Part shown: positions 1 to 9,829 of the stretch, in pieces | Layout of the letters: each line of letters starts with the position of its first letter | Position numbering within the stretch: position 1 is the stretch's first letter | Assembly (NCBI RefSeq): GCF_900114285.1 | Contig: NZ_FOSN01000006.1 | Coordinates: 113,501 to 177,500, forward strand | Length of the DNA stretch: 64,000 bases | Source of the DNA: Methylocapsa palsarum | GTDB lineage: Bacteria; Pseudomonadota; Alphaproteobacteria; Rhizobiales; Beijerinckiaceae | Reading direction: 5' to 3' | Position numbers and translations under genes: made by a program | The notes under the pieces: model-generated | Database searches by the model: none | What the model was told of the DNA's origin: nothing | What the model saw: the letters and a program-made list of their open reading frames with translations, nothing else

Positions 1-275
1 ATATCCAGTTCAAACGCCTCGCCAGATTGCTCGAAGACCGCAAGATCGTTCTTGATCTTCAGTCCAAGGCGCGGGCGTGGCTCGCCGACAAGGGTTATGA
101 TCCGGCCTATGGCGCGCGTCCGCTGAAACGGGTGATCCAGAAGAACGTCCAGGACCAGCTGGCCGAACTGATCCTCGCGGGCAAAGTCCACGACGGCGAA
201 ACCGTCGTCATCGGCGCGGACGACAAGGGCCTCGTGATCGGCGAGACGGCCGTCGATCAGATCGGCTCGATCTGA
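1..275 (+). CDS. clpB: ATP-dependent chaperone ClpB, C-terminal end (5' truncated by window)
   Basis: The frame is open from base 3 to a TGA at 273-275, giving about 90 C-terminal residues. They match the D2 small domain of ClpB/Hsp104, the cytosolic AAA+ disaggregase that works with DnaK. The diagnostic stretch GYDPAYGARPLKR (visible residues about 31-43) carries the conserved GAR arginine of the sensor-2 region and is followed by the usual helix (QKNVQDQLAELIL) and a beta-hairpin. The upstream part lies outside the window. One oddity: the last seven codons (VDQIGSI) and 20 bases beyond the stop recur at 367-409 with one mismatch, so the C-terminus overlaps a dispersed palindromic repeat. 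Confidence 0.93.
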   Translation, partial: IQFKRLARLLEDRKIVLDLQSKARAWLADKGYDPAYGARPLKRVIQKNVQDQLAELILAGKVHDGETVVIGADDKGLVIGETAVDQIGSI

Positions 276-409
276 TCGGAATATGCTCTAAAGCGCTTTC
301 CGATCGAATGACCTCATTCGATCGATCAGAAATCGCTTCAGATTCAAAACTTTGAGCATATTCCTATCGATCAGATCGGCTCAATCTGATCGGAATATGC
401 TCTAAAGCC
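253..409 (-). repeat. Dispersed two-hairpin element, copy A (partial M1 + M2 + M1)
   Basis: In inverted orientation relative to the copy at 7211, this holds a full M2 hairpin (about 292-343, AGCGCTTTCC...GGAAATCGCT type with inner stem GATCGAATGA/TCATTCGATC) and a full M1 hairpin (352-402, outer arms GAGCATATTC and GAATATGCTC). A 43-bp stretch (253-295) at the clpB end repeats the right part of M1 (367-409) with one mismatch. It lies between convergent clpB and the hydrolase at 436. The inner stems differ from other copies by paired substitutions. Confidence 0.85.
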
Positions 410-435
410 GTGCGGCGCCGTGACCGCGGAGCCGG

Positions 436-1530
436 CTATTTTGGCGCGGCGGGCAGGAACTTGAACGGCGCGGCGGCCTCGAATTTATCGGCCGTCTCGC
501 CGGAAAACACTTGGCCCTTGTCGATCGTGAGTTTCTTCACCGGCGCGCCGGGCTTGAAATCGACGTTGGCGAGCGACACCCAAAAGGTGTTGGGCCGTGT
601 GGCGGAGTCGAAATAATAGACCAGGTTTTTCTGGTCGGCGATCGTGCGCCAGATCGTCGAGGAGATGTTGGGCTGATCGGGCGTCGTAATTCCGAGCGGA
701 ACGCTCACCGCGCGCTGAACGGAAAGGACGGAGGCCACGGCCTGATAGTCGAACGATTGGTGCGGGACGCTTTTGATGTAGGCTGGATCGATCTTCGTCG
801 GAATGGCGCCGATCAGGAACGAGGCGCGGGCGAAGCGGTCGGCGGCGCGATTCGTGCCGGGCAGAAAGGTCAACCCGCCAATGTCTTTCCAATAGGCGTT
901 GAGGGCGAGCTGCTCGGAATAGATCGGCGAATTCGTCATGACAGTATAGTTTTTGCCGTGATGGATCGTCAGTTTGCCTTTGACGTACTCGAAGATCGCG
1001 GAATCGCCCGAGCTGTCGGAAATCGAAAGGTGCAGCGCGGCAGGCGCGCCATTCGGCAGCGTCGGCGCGAGAATATCGAACGGCTCCTTGCTCAAGGCGG
1101 CCACGGCTTCCGCGACATTTGCGTAATTATCGAGCGCATATTGCGCCCAAAGCGAGATCGAGAGCAGCGGGCGTTTCCAGTCCGGCTGGCCGTAGTCGCT
1201 TTCCGCCAGATAGAGCAGATTGGCGGCCAGCCCCTTTTCATTGAGGCCGTCGGTGGTTCCGGCCTCATAGCCGGACACGATCACGCTGCCATACCGGGCG
1301 GTCCATTTGATGGATTTCGCTCCCGCCGCGCCGTCGCGCGCGATCCCGGCCGGGAATATCCACAGATTGGAGCCCATATCCTCCTTCCAATCCATGTTTC
1401 GTCCTGTAATCACAAGACGCCCGTCGCCGGTGTAAAGCGTCCTGGTGCAGGCCATGGCTTGCATCGCGGCGCAGAAGCTCGCCGCGGCGCAAGCCGCGAT
1501 TGCGGCGGCCTTCAAGGAATTCGAATTCAA
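436..1530 (-). CDS. Secreted linear amide C-N hydrolase (choloylglycine hydrolase family)
   Basis: This is an Ntn-hydrolase of the choloylglycine hydrolase/penicillin V acylase family, which cleaves non-peptide linear amide bonds. A hydrophobic, alanine-rich signal sequence ends at MQAMA and leaves CTRTLYTG, so the nucleophilic cysteine (residue 28) becomes the mature N-terminus, as the mechanism requires. GRNMDWKED supplies the conserved Arg/Asp pair about 20 residues later. I chose the TTG at 1530 because GGAGA lies six bases upstream and the signal peptide starts there. The longer open frame to 1839 runs into gyrB and adds a low-quality N-terminus. The length of 364 residues fits the family. 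The natural substrate is unknown; acyl-homoserine lactones, bile salts and penicillin V are all possible. The stop faces clpB across repeat copy A. Confidence 0.85.
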   Translation of the reverse strand: MNSNSLKAAAIAACAAASFCAAMQAMACTRTLYTGDGRLVITGRNMDWKEDMGSNLWIFPAGIARDGAAGAKSIKWTARYGSVIVSGYEAGTTDGLNEKGLAANLLYLAESDYGQPDWKRPLLSISLWAQYALDNYANVAEAVAALSKEPFDILAPTLPNGAPAALHLSISDSSGDSAIFEYVKGKLTIHHGKNYTVMTNSPIYSEQLALNAYWKDIGGLTFLPGTNRAADRFARASFLIGAIPTKIDPAYIKSVPHQSFDYQAVASVLSVQRAVSVPLGITTPDQPNISSTIWRTIADQKNLVYYFDSATRPNTFWVSLANVDFKPGAPVKKLTIDKGQVFSGETADKFEAAAPFKFLPAAPK

Positions 1531-1822
1531 TGGTCGTCTCCACGTAAAGCAGGCGCGATTGCGGCTGAACTCGCAGGGAATAGCATAGACGCGAACGCAA
1601 GGAACCTCGCTGACCCCCACGCGGCCGGAAAACCACCTAGAATCAGCCGGAAAGCCGGGTTTTCGGGAGAAATTCGCGCCGCCGTCAGACGTGAAAGGCG
1701 ACGGGATGTGGAAAGACCTGAGAACGCGCCGTCCAAAGCGCGGGAATCTATTAAAAAACATGATTCTGCGACGGGCTTCCGCTATAAGAACCACACGATT
1801 GAAATATTCTTCTTCAACTTGA

Positions 1823-4303
<2,481 letters not shown>

Positions 4304-4320
4304 AAAAATTTCGTTGGCAC

Positions 4321-4367
4321 CCTCATCCTGAAGAGCCATTTCATGAGAAATGGCGTCTCGAAGGATG
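4321..4367. repeat. Short palindromic intergenic repeat (CCTCATCCTG...CGAAGGATG type)
   Basis: Outer arms CATCCT (4324-4329) and AGGATG (4362-4367) enclose a hairpin CCATTTC-ATGA-GAAATGG and the words GAGCC and GCGTCTCGAAGG. This is the familiar rhizobial/alphaproteobacterial intergenic mosaic sequence that ends in CTCGAAGGATG. It lies just downstream of gyrB and may act as a 3' RNA-stabilising or terminating structure. Confidence 0.7.
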
Positions 4368-4443
4368 CATCGCGCTACGAAAGTCCCGACCGACGCCGGA
4401 TTGCTCCAATCATCTCACGGCCGGCATTCTCGGCGAGGCGGAG

Positions 4444-4514
4444 TCGTCCCTGTCAAGGATGCGGAGCACCGGCTTCGCCGGCGCGAGCGTAGCTCGCGTC
4501 CTTGACAGGGACGA
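4444..4514. repeat. 71-bp near-perfect inverted repeat upstream of msrB
   Basis: Arms of 20 bp (4444-4463 and 4495-4514) match at 19 of 20 positions when inverted. The 31-bp loop contains nested hairpins CCGGC-TTC-GCCGG and CGCGAGC-GTA-GCTCGCG; the latter competes with the right arm for pairing. It sits 60 bp before the msrB start and could be a terminator for gyrB, a MITE-like remnant, or a leader switch. There is no T-tract on either strand. Confidence 0.75.
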
Positions 4515-4573
4515 TCCGCTCGTCACACTCGCCGCCATGGGATGTATGGCGGATTGGGATTTTAGGGCAGATT

Positions 4574-4975
4574 ATGCAAACGAAAACCTTCCCCGTCACC
4601 CGCACCGAATCCGAATGGCGCGAGCGCCTGACGCCGGAGCAATATTTCGTCATGCGCGGGCATGGCACCGAGGCGCCCGGCAGCTGCGCGCTCAATCATG
4701 AAAAGCGCGCCGGAACCTTCGTCTGCGCCGGCTGCGACCAGCCCCTGTTCGCCGCGCGACAAAAATTCGAGAGCGGCACCGGCTGGCCGAGCTTCAACGA
4801 TCCGATCGAGGGTGCGGTCGAGGCGTCGGAGGATGCCAGCCACGGCATGCGCCGCACCGAGGTCCATTGCAGCCGCTGCGGCAGCCACCTCGGCCACGTC
4901 TTCCCGGACGGCCCTCCGCCGACCGGCCTGCGCTATTGCATCAACGGAATCGCGATGAATTTCCTCCCGGACTGA
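4574..4975 (+). CDS. msrB: Peptide-methionine (R)-S-oxide reductase
   Basis: MsrB repairs the R-epimer of methionine sulfoxide in oxidised proteins, using thioredoxin. Seen in sequence: CAGCDQPLF and CSRCGSHLGHVFPDG give the two CxxC pairs that bind structural zinc; GTGWPSF is the substrate-site motif; RYCINGIAMNF holds the catalytic cysteine near the C-terminus. The ATG at 4574 gives 133 residues starting MQTKTFPVTRTE, the normal MsrB start, with AGGGCAG upstream. The longer open frame from 4502 begins inside the inverted repeat and adds 24 non-conserved residues. It is a stand-alone MsrB, without a fused or adjacent MsrA. Confidence 0.95.
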   Translation: MQTKTFPVTRTESEWRERLTPEQYFVMRGHGTEAPGSCALNHEKRAGTFVCAGCDQPLFAARQKFESGTGWPSFNDPIEGAVEASEDASHGMRRTEVHCSRCGSHLGHVFPDGPPPTGLRYCINGIAMNFLPD

Positions 4976-4978
4976 AGC

Positions 4979-5344
4979 TTACCGGATATACACCGCCTCG
5001 ATCACCTTCAGCTCTTCGCCCATCGGATCGGCCTCCATCCGCACGACCTCGGCCATCAGCCGGTCGCGGAATTTATAGGCCCGGCGCCAGCCGTCCTCGG
5101 TCACTGGCGGCCAGGGCGTGAAGGTCTTCTTGTCCACCATCAGGGCCTCGCATTGCAGGCGGGGGCCCTTGATGTTGCGGGCGATGATGTACATGCCTGA
5201 GCCTTTCGAGCCCGTTCGCGGCCTGGAAGGGCGGGGCGCCTGAGCCGGCGGCCTTTCCGCGGCGCCGGGATCCTCCCCGCGCACCCTCCGGAAACGAGCA
5301 TTAACCCGGCTGACGAGGCCGGTAAACGGGAATTTGAACGCCAT
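4979..5344 (-). CDS. Conserved hypothetical protein
   Basis: I do not recognise this 121-residue protein. The ATG at 5344 is preceded by GGGAGGAAGCTC, a very good ribosome-binding site; another ATG at 5368 lacks one. The N-terminal 50 residues are basic and proline-rich (low complexity). The C-terminal 71 residues, from MYIIARNIKGPRLQCEAL, look folded, with alternating strands and an amphipathic helix (WRRAYKFRDRLMAEVVRM). It converges with msrB, the stops being only 3 bp apart, and is divergent from the esterase. Codon use matches its neighbours. No membrane segment or signal is visible. Confidence 0.7.
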   Translation of the reverse strand: MAFKFPFTGLVSRVNARFRRVRGEDPGAAERPPAQAPRPSRPRTGSKGSGMYIIARNIKGPRLQCEALMVDKKTFTPWPPVTEDGWRRAYKFRDRLMAEVVRMEADPMGEELKVIEAVYIR

Positions 5345-5518
5345 GAGCTTCCTCCCGGAGCGCAGCACAGCATAGCGGAATTTAACCTAATTTGCAGGCG
5401 GAGAAGCGGTTCCGCTCCGGTCGCAAATGCTCTACTGATTGAGGCTCGACGGCAAGACCCGCCGGTTTCCGGCGGGGGCATCCTCCCGGACGATTCACAG
5501 ACGATTCATGGACGGCGC

Positions 5519-6214
5519 ATGGCAATGATCGATGGTCCGCGCATCGCGGCGAAATCGCGCGCGGCGAAGCAACTCGTGGTCTTCCTTCATGGCTATGGCG
5601 CCGACGGGAACGATCTCATCGCCATCGGCAAACAATGGCAGGCGTTCCTGCCCGACGCGGCGTTCGCGTCGCCGCATGCGCCTGAACCATGCGGCCAGGC
5701 TCCGGGCGGGCGGCAATGGTTCCCGCTGACCCTGCGCGATCCCAACGAACGCTGGATCGGGGTCAACAAGGCGGCTCCGGGTCTCAACGCGTTTCTCGAC
5801 GCGGAACTGGGGCGGCTCGGACTCGACGACCAGCATCTCGTTCTGGTCGGCTTCAGCCAGGGCGCGATGATGGCGCTCCATTCCGGGTTGCGGCGCCCGC
5901 GAGGCGTCGCCGGGATCCTCGGTTATTCCGGCGAACTCGTCGGGCCCGAACATCTCCACGAAGCAACGGCGGCGCAGGCGGGCGCCAAGGCTCCTCCAGT
6001 GCTGCTGATCCACGGAAATCAGGACGAGATCATCGAACCCGAAGCCTTGTTCGTGTCGGCGGAGGATCTGGCGAAAGGCGGGATTCCCTGTCAATGGCAC
6101 CTCTCCCCCGGCCTTGGCCATGGGATCGATCCGGCCGGTCTGATGCACGGCGGCCTGTTTCTCGCGCAATGTTTCGGCGTCAGGCTCGGCGGCGACGCCA
6201 AGGTGCGCCTCTAG
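5519..6214 (+). CDS. Alpha/beta-hydrolase, phospholipase/carboxylesterase family
   Basis: This is an esterase of the Abhydrolase_2 family (YpfH/carboxylesterase type), cytosolic, acting on short acyl esters or thioesters. LVVFLHGYGADGNDL (about residues 19-33) forms the oxyanion-hole region and GFSQGAMMALHSG (about 115) holds the nucleophilic serine in GxSxG. LLIHGNQDEIIEP (about 162-174) carries the catalytic aspartate and LGHGID (about 199) the catalytic histidine. The length of 231 residues is typical. The start is the ATG at 5519; a second ATG lies two codons on, and neither has a strong ribosome-binding site. It converges with the methyltransferase, overlapping it by 4 bp at the stops. 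The true substrate cannot be read from sequence. Confidence 0.88.
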   Translation: MAMIDGPRIAAKSRAAKQLVVFLHGYGADGNDLIAIGKQWQAFLPDAAFASPHAPEPCGQAPGGRQWFPLTLRDPNERWIGVNKAAPGLNAFLDAELGRLGLDDQHLVLVGFSQGAMMALHSGLRRPRGVAGILGYSGELVGPEHLHEATAAQAGAKAPPVLLIHGNQDEIIEPEALFVSAEDLAKGGIPCQWHLSPGLGHGIDPAGLMHGGLFLAQCFGVRLGGDAKVRL

Positions 6215-6978
6215 GGTTCGAAGCGGTCGCGCTCGCTGCTGCACGACGCTCCGATCGCTTCGGGCGCCAGCGCGGGTTGGAATTGCGGCGCGACCTGCCG
6301 CGCGGCCTTGCGGACGCCGACGGGACGATAGAGCTGCTTCGTCGCCTCGACAATCAGAACGCCGGCGCCTGGAAGTGAAAAATAGGCGCCGATCGCCTCC
6401 ACGGCGGCGGCCGAGTGCAGCAAGGTGCGGCTGCGGAATGGCGGAACATAAAGCGCTTCCGCCCATTGGGTCGGCGAAAACAGCGCCTCGCGCATGAGAT
6501 CGCGCAATTGCCCGAGCGAATAGGGCTGGCCGTGTCCGAACGGGGTGCTGTCGAGACGGGCCCACAATCCCGAACGGTTGGGCGTCACGACGATCACGCG
6601 GCCGCCCGGCGTCAGAATGCGCCAGATTTCGGAAAGCAGGTCATGGGGATGTTCCGAAATCTCGAGCGCGTGGACGACGATCACGCGATCGATCGAGGAA
6701 TCGGGCAACGGCATTCTGGTCACTTCGACAAGGGCCGAGGCGGAATGTCCGGACGAAGGCCAGTTCACGACGCCTTGTTCCGACGGCATGAAGGCGAGAA
6801 CGCGGACGGCCTCGTCGCGGAAAACGCCAAGGTAGGGCGTCGCGTAGCCAACGCCGAGAATCGAATAGCCGGTGCAGTTCGAAAAGCGCGAACGCACCAC
6901 CCGGACGATGAACCTCCGGGCGATGTCTCCGAGGGGAGAACGGTAGAAGGATCGAAGATCGACGATGTCGACGGGCAT
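6211..6978 (-). CDS. SAM-dependent class I methyltransferase
   Basis: A methyltransferase of the UbiE/Methyltransf_11 superfamily, with a diverged motif I (GYSILGVGYATPYLG, about 40-54). The post-II region MPLPDSSIDRVIVVHALE and motif III, LTPGGRVIVVTPNRSGLWA (about 145-163), are clear. The ATG at 6978 (MPVDIVDLR) has GAAGAG upstream; a longer frame to 7077 adds poorly conserved residues. Its divergence from gloB, with 570 bp between starts, is a common arrangement in Hyphomicrobiales, but no functional link is shown. Substrate unknown. The spacer holds repeat copy B. Confidence 0.85.
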   Translation of the reverse strand: MPVDIVDLRSFYRSPLGDIARRFIVRVVRSRFSNCTGYSILGVGYATPYLGVFRDEAVRVLAFMPSEQGVVNWPSSGHSASALVEVTRMPLPDSSIDRVIVVHALEISEHPHDLLSEIWRILTPGGRVIVVTPNRSGLWARLDSTPFGHGQPYSLGQLRDLMREALFSPTQWAEALYVPPFRSRTLLHSAAAVEAIGAYFSLPGAGVLIVEATKQLYRPVGVRKAARQVAPQFQPALAPEAIGASCSSERDRFEP

Positions 6979-7210
6979 GGATCTCTTCGTGGTTCGATCG
7001 CCGGCGACCCGCTCTCCGGGTCGAAGTGAATAATGATCCTCTCCCCGAAGCCGAAAATAAAGTCTCTTTTTCGACAACCGGGCGGGGGATCTTTTGAAAC
7101 TGCCGCGACTTCGGCGCGGCGGGCTTCTCGCCGACCGCGATCCCCTGGGTTTCAGCGAAGCGGGCGCGCCGACGGGCCTTGCGCAATTGACCTTCCTTGC
7201 CTGACCCCCT

Positions 7211-7438
7211 AGAGCATATTCCGATCGGATTGAATCAATCCAATCGACAAGAATATGCTCAAACCCTTGAATCTGGAGCGATTTCTGATCGATCGCATGA
7301 TTGCATGCGATCGGAAAGCGCTAGAGCATATTCCGATCGGATTGAATCAATCCAATCGACAAGAATATGCTCAAATCTTTGACTCTGGAGCGATTTCTGA
7401 TCGATCGCATGATTGCATGCGATTGGAAAGCGCTCTAG
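7211..7438 (+). repeat. Dispersed two-hairpin element, copy B (tandem duplicate M1-M2-M1-M2)
   Basis: Two almost identical units of about 114 bp lie head to tail (7211-7324 and 7325-7438). Each has M1 (arms GAGCATATTC/GAATATGCTC around an inner stem GATCGGATTGA/TCAATCCAATC) and M2 (arms GAGCG/CGCTC around GATCGCATG-ATTG-CATGCGATC). The units differ at a handful of positions in the linker and one in the M2 stem, so the duplication looks recent. It lies between divergent genes. Confidence 0.9.
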
Positions 7439-7549
7439 TGGTCCCGCCCCAAGGATGAGTCGCATCCCTTTTGAACGGCCCTTTGCGGACGGTCCGATCG
7501 GGCGGTTCGTCCGGCCCGGGCCAGAAGCATTTCAACGGAACGCAAAGCC

Positions 7550-8323
7550 ATGTCGGCGCAGATCCATCAATTTCTTTGCCTCAGCGACAATTTCGGCGTG
7601 CTTCTGCATGATCCCCGCACGCGGGCGACCGCGGCGATCGACGCGCCGGACGCAGCCCCGATCCTCGCCGCTCTCGCCGGCCGCGGCTGGGAGCTGACCG
7701 ACATCCTGATCACCCACCATCATCAGGATCACGTCCAGGGCGTCGCCGGACTGAAGGCCGCGTTTCCCAAGGCGCGCGTGACGGGCCCGGCGAAAGAGGC
7801 GGCGAAGATCCCCGGCGGCCTCGACGCCGGCGTCGGCGAAGGGGACAGGGTCGATATCGGCAGCCTTGGCGGCAAGGTCATCGACGTTCCCGGCCATACT
7901 TCGGGTCATGTCGCCTATTGGTTCCTTCAGGATGATCTCCTTTTCGCCGGCGACACCCTGTTCGCCATGGGGTGCGGGCGCGGCTTCGAGGAGCCGCCCG
8001 CGGTGCTGTTTCATTCGCTGATGAAGCTTGCGAGGCTTCCCGGGGAAACCCAGGTGTATTGCGGACACGAATACACGCTCGCCAACGCCCGCTTCGCTTT
8101 GACCGTCGATCCCAACAATGCTCTCCTGACGGAGAGGGCCGAAAAGGTCGCGGCGCTCCGGAAGGCGGGAAAGTTTACCCTGCCGACGACGATCACCCTC
8201 GAACTCGCCACCAATCCGTTCCTGCGCGCGGATGATCCCAGCGTCAAAGCCGCCGTCGGGATGAGGGGGGGCGATCCAACCGCAGTGTTCGCCGAACTGC
8301 GCGAGCGCAAGAACAGGGCGTGA
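7550..8323 (+). CDS. gloB: Hydroxyacylglutathione hydrolase (glyoxalase II)
   Basis: GloB hydrolyses S-lactoylglutathione to lactate and glutathione, the second step of methylglyoxal detoxification. It is a cytosolic metallo-beta-lactamase-fold enzyme. The metal-binding THHHQDH (about residues 56-62) is intact. VPGHTSGHVAYW and FAGDTLFAMGCGRGFE supply the next histidine and bridging aspartate, and VYCGHEYTLANARFA holds the last histidine and glutathione-contact residues. The C-terminal domain, with FLRADDP, completes a normal 257-residue protein. The ATG at 7550 fits the family start; its ribosome-binding site is weak. The cupin gene follows after 13 bp and is probably cotranscribed. Confidence 0.95.
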   Translation: MSAQIHQFLCLSDNFGVLLHDPRTRATAAIDAPDAAPILAALAGRGWELTDILITHHHQDHVQGVAGLKAAFPKARVTGPAKEAAKIPGGLDAGVGEGDRVDIGSLGGKVIDVPGHTSGHVAYWFLQDDLLFAGDTLFAMGCGRGFEEPPAVLFHSLMKLARLPGETQVYCGHEYTLANARFALTVDPNNALLTERAEKVAALRKAGKFTLPTTITLELATNPFLRADDPSVKAAVGMRGGDPTAVFAELRERKNRA

Positions 8324-8336
8324 GGCGGCGCAGGGC

Positions 8337-8777
8337 ATGGACAGCGTGAACGGCCGGAGCGCCGCGGAAATTATCGAATGCCTCGGCTTGCTGCCGCATC
8401 CCGAAGGCGGATTCTATCGGGAGACGTTCCGCGATCGCGCGCTGGCGCCGTCCGGGCGATCAGCCTCGACCCTGATCTACTTTTTGCTTGAAGCGCGCCA
8501 GTCTTCCCATTGGCATCGGGTTGACGCGGTGGAAGTCTGGCATTTTTACGCGGGCGCGCCTCTGATTCTTGGCGCCGCCGCCGATGGAGGGAAGACCGTC
8601 GAGCATCGTTTGGGCGCGGATCTTTTCAACGGCGAGCGCCCGCAGGCCGTCGTTCCGGCGGGATGGTGGCAGAGCGCCCGCAGCGCCGGCGCGTGGACCC
8701 TGGCGGGATGCGGCGTCGCTCCCGGATTCGAATTCGCCGGGTTTGAACTTGCTCCCCCGGGCTGGAGCCCCGGCTAG
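8337..8777 (+). CDS. Cupin domain-containing protein (DUF985/Cupin_5)
   Basis: A single-domain beta-barrel cupin of the DUF985 family. Visible family signatures are IIECLGLLPHPEGGFYRET, STLIYFLLE, SHWHRVDAVEVWHFYAG and VVPAGWWQSA. The histidines of HWHR and VWHFY are the usual metal or ligand positions. The biochemical role of the family is not settled; some relatives bind sugar-like ligands. It begins 13 bp after gloB with GGCGCAGGGC before the ATG, so a two-gene operon is likely. The length of 146 residues is normal. It converges with phaR. Confidence 0.88.
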   Translation: MDSVNGRSAAEIIECLGLLPHPEGGFYRETFRDRALAPSGRSASTLIYFLLEARQSSHWHRVDAVEVWHFYAGAPLILGAAADGGKTVEHRLGADLFNGERPQAVVPAGWWQSARSAGAWTLAGCGVAPGFEFAGFELAPPGWSPG

Positions 8778-8794
8778 GCCCGCCGCAGCGGGCG

Positions 8795-9403
8795 TCAGTC
8801 CTTCGAGGCCAGCCCTTCGATCTTTTTCTGCAATTCCTGCAGCTGCTGCTTCATCCCTTCGAGATCGGTCTTGGCGGCGGACCCGGCGGACGGCTCCTCG
8901 TGCGACTCCTCGGGCGACTTTTCGGATGTCGCGCCGGGAGGCGTGAACGGGGTGAACATCGCCAGCGCCTGATTGAACAAGGCGAGGTTTTTGCGGGTCT
9001 GCTCCTCGATGGGGCCGAAAACCGGTCCGGCCAGAGGAGCTCCAAAGCCGCCGGCGACCTTGTCGCGGAACTTCGCCTGGTCGCTGGTCAGCTTCTCGAT
9101 GGTGAATTCAAGGTAGCTCGGCACGAGCATCTGCATGCTGTCGCCGTAAAAGCGGATCATCTGCCGCAGGAACGTGATCGGCAAAAGACTCTGCCCGACC
9201 TTGCTCTCCTGCTCGAAGATGATCTGCGTCAAGACCGAATGCGTGATTTCGTCTCCGCTCTTGGCGTCGAAGACGACGAAATCCTCGCCCTTCTTGACCA
9301 TGGTGGCGAGATCCTCAAGCGTGACGTAGGCGCTCGTGCCCGTATTGTAGAGCCGACGGTTCGCGTATTTTTTTATTGTGATGGGATTGTTTTCTTTTGC
9401 CAT
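8795..9403 (-). CDS. phaR: Polyhydroxyalkanoate synthesis repressor PhaR
   Basis: PhaR is a DNA-binding repressor that also binds PHB granules and controls phasin and other PHA genes. The N-terminal PhaR DNA-binding domain is unmistakable: IKKYANRRLYNTGTSAYV followed by TLEDLATMVKKGEDFVVFDA and DITHSVLTQIIFEQE (PHB/PHA accumulation regulator domain, residues about 6-110). The C-terminus ends in a charged coiled-coil segment (KQQLQELQKKIEGL). At 202 residues it is standard. It is transcribed away from phaA and phaB with a 426-bp spacer, where it probably autoregulates. Confidence 0.95.
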   Translation of the reverse strand: MAKENNPITIKKYANRRLYNTGTSAYVTLEDLATMVKKGEDFVVFDAKSGDEITHSVLTQIIFEQESKVGQSLLPITFLRQMIRFYGDSMQMLVPSYLEFTIEKLTSDQAKFRDKVAGGFGAPLAGPVFGPIEEQTRKNLALFNQALAMFTPFTPPGATSEKSPEESHEEPSAGSAAKTDLEGMKQQLQELQKKIEGLASKD

Positions 9404-9829
9404 GGTCGATACCCGTCTTGTGAAATTCTTTCGGAAGCCTGTTGGCCGCCGGGCCTGATTTTCGAGGTCCGCAGACCAGAAAGCTTAAGCGTACGAGGCG
9501 CGCCGAGGTTGGGACGAGGCGGATTTGACGCCGCTCGCTTCCTGGTACCCGACGTTTTGAAATTCATGACGAATTGTAGATCGTCCATAACCTTCCGCCG
9601 GATCGCGCAATCGCAGGGCTCTCCCTTCACAATAATCGTATCCGTCACAATAAGCGTATTTATCTCGAAGCGAAAACCGGTTGCCAATTTCTCTTCGGCC
9701 GCTGTTTATGGCCGTCGCGTCGTCTCAATGGTCGGCGAGGGGTCGCGGGCGGCCTTCGCCATATGCTAAACACTATCGTCTTAGAGCCGGGGGAAGCCCG
9801 TGCCAAGGCCGAACCCAAGGAGGTTTTCG
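9404..9829. other. Divergent phaR/phaA intergenic region without a gene
   Basis: No convincing gene lies here: open frames have poor composition and no ribosome-binding site. The central part (about 9590-9670) has a run of TTGTGA-like words in inverted order on the minus strand (TTGTGACGG and TTGTGAAGG) with AT-rich blocks. It must contain both promoters and is the natural place for PhaR operators, but no operator can be assigned by eye. Confidence 0.5.

Noticed and set aside
253..409. Reading the repeat as an insertion-sequence end or att site
   Set aside because: No transposase, integrase or target duplication is visible near any copy; it behaves as a non-autonomous palindromic unit.
7211..7438. 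Possible CRISPR array from the tandem repeats
   Set aside because: Only two units with no unique spacers; the units are whole palindromic elements found elsewhere.
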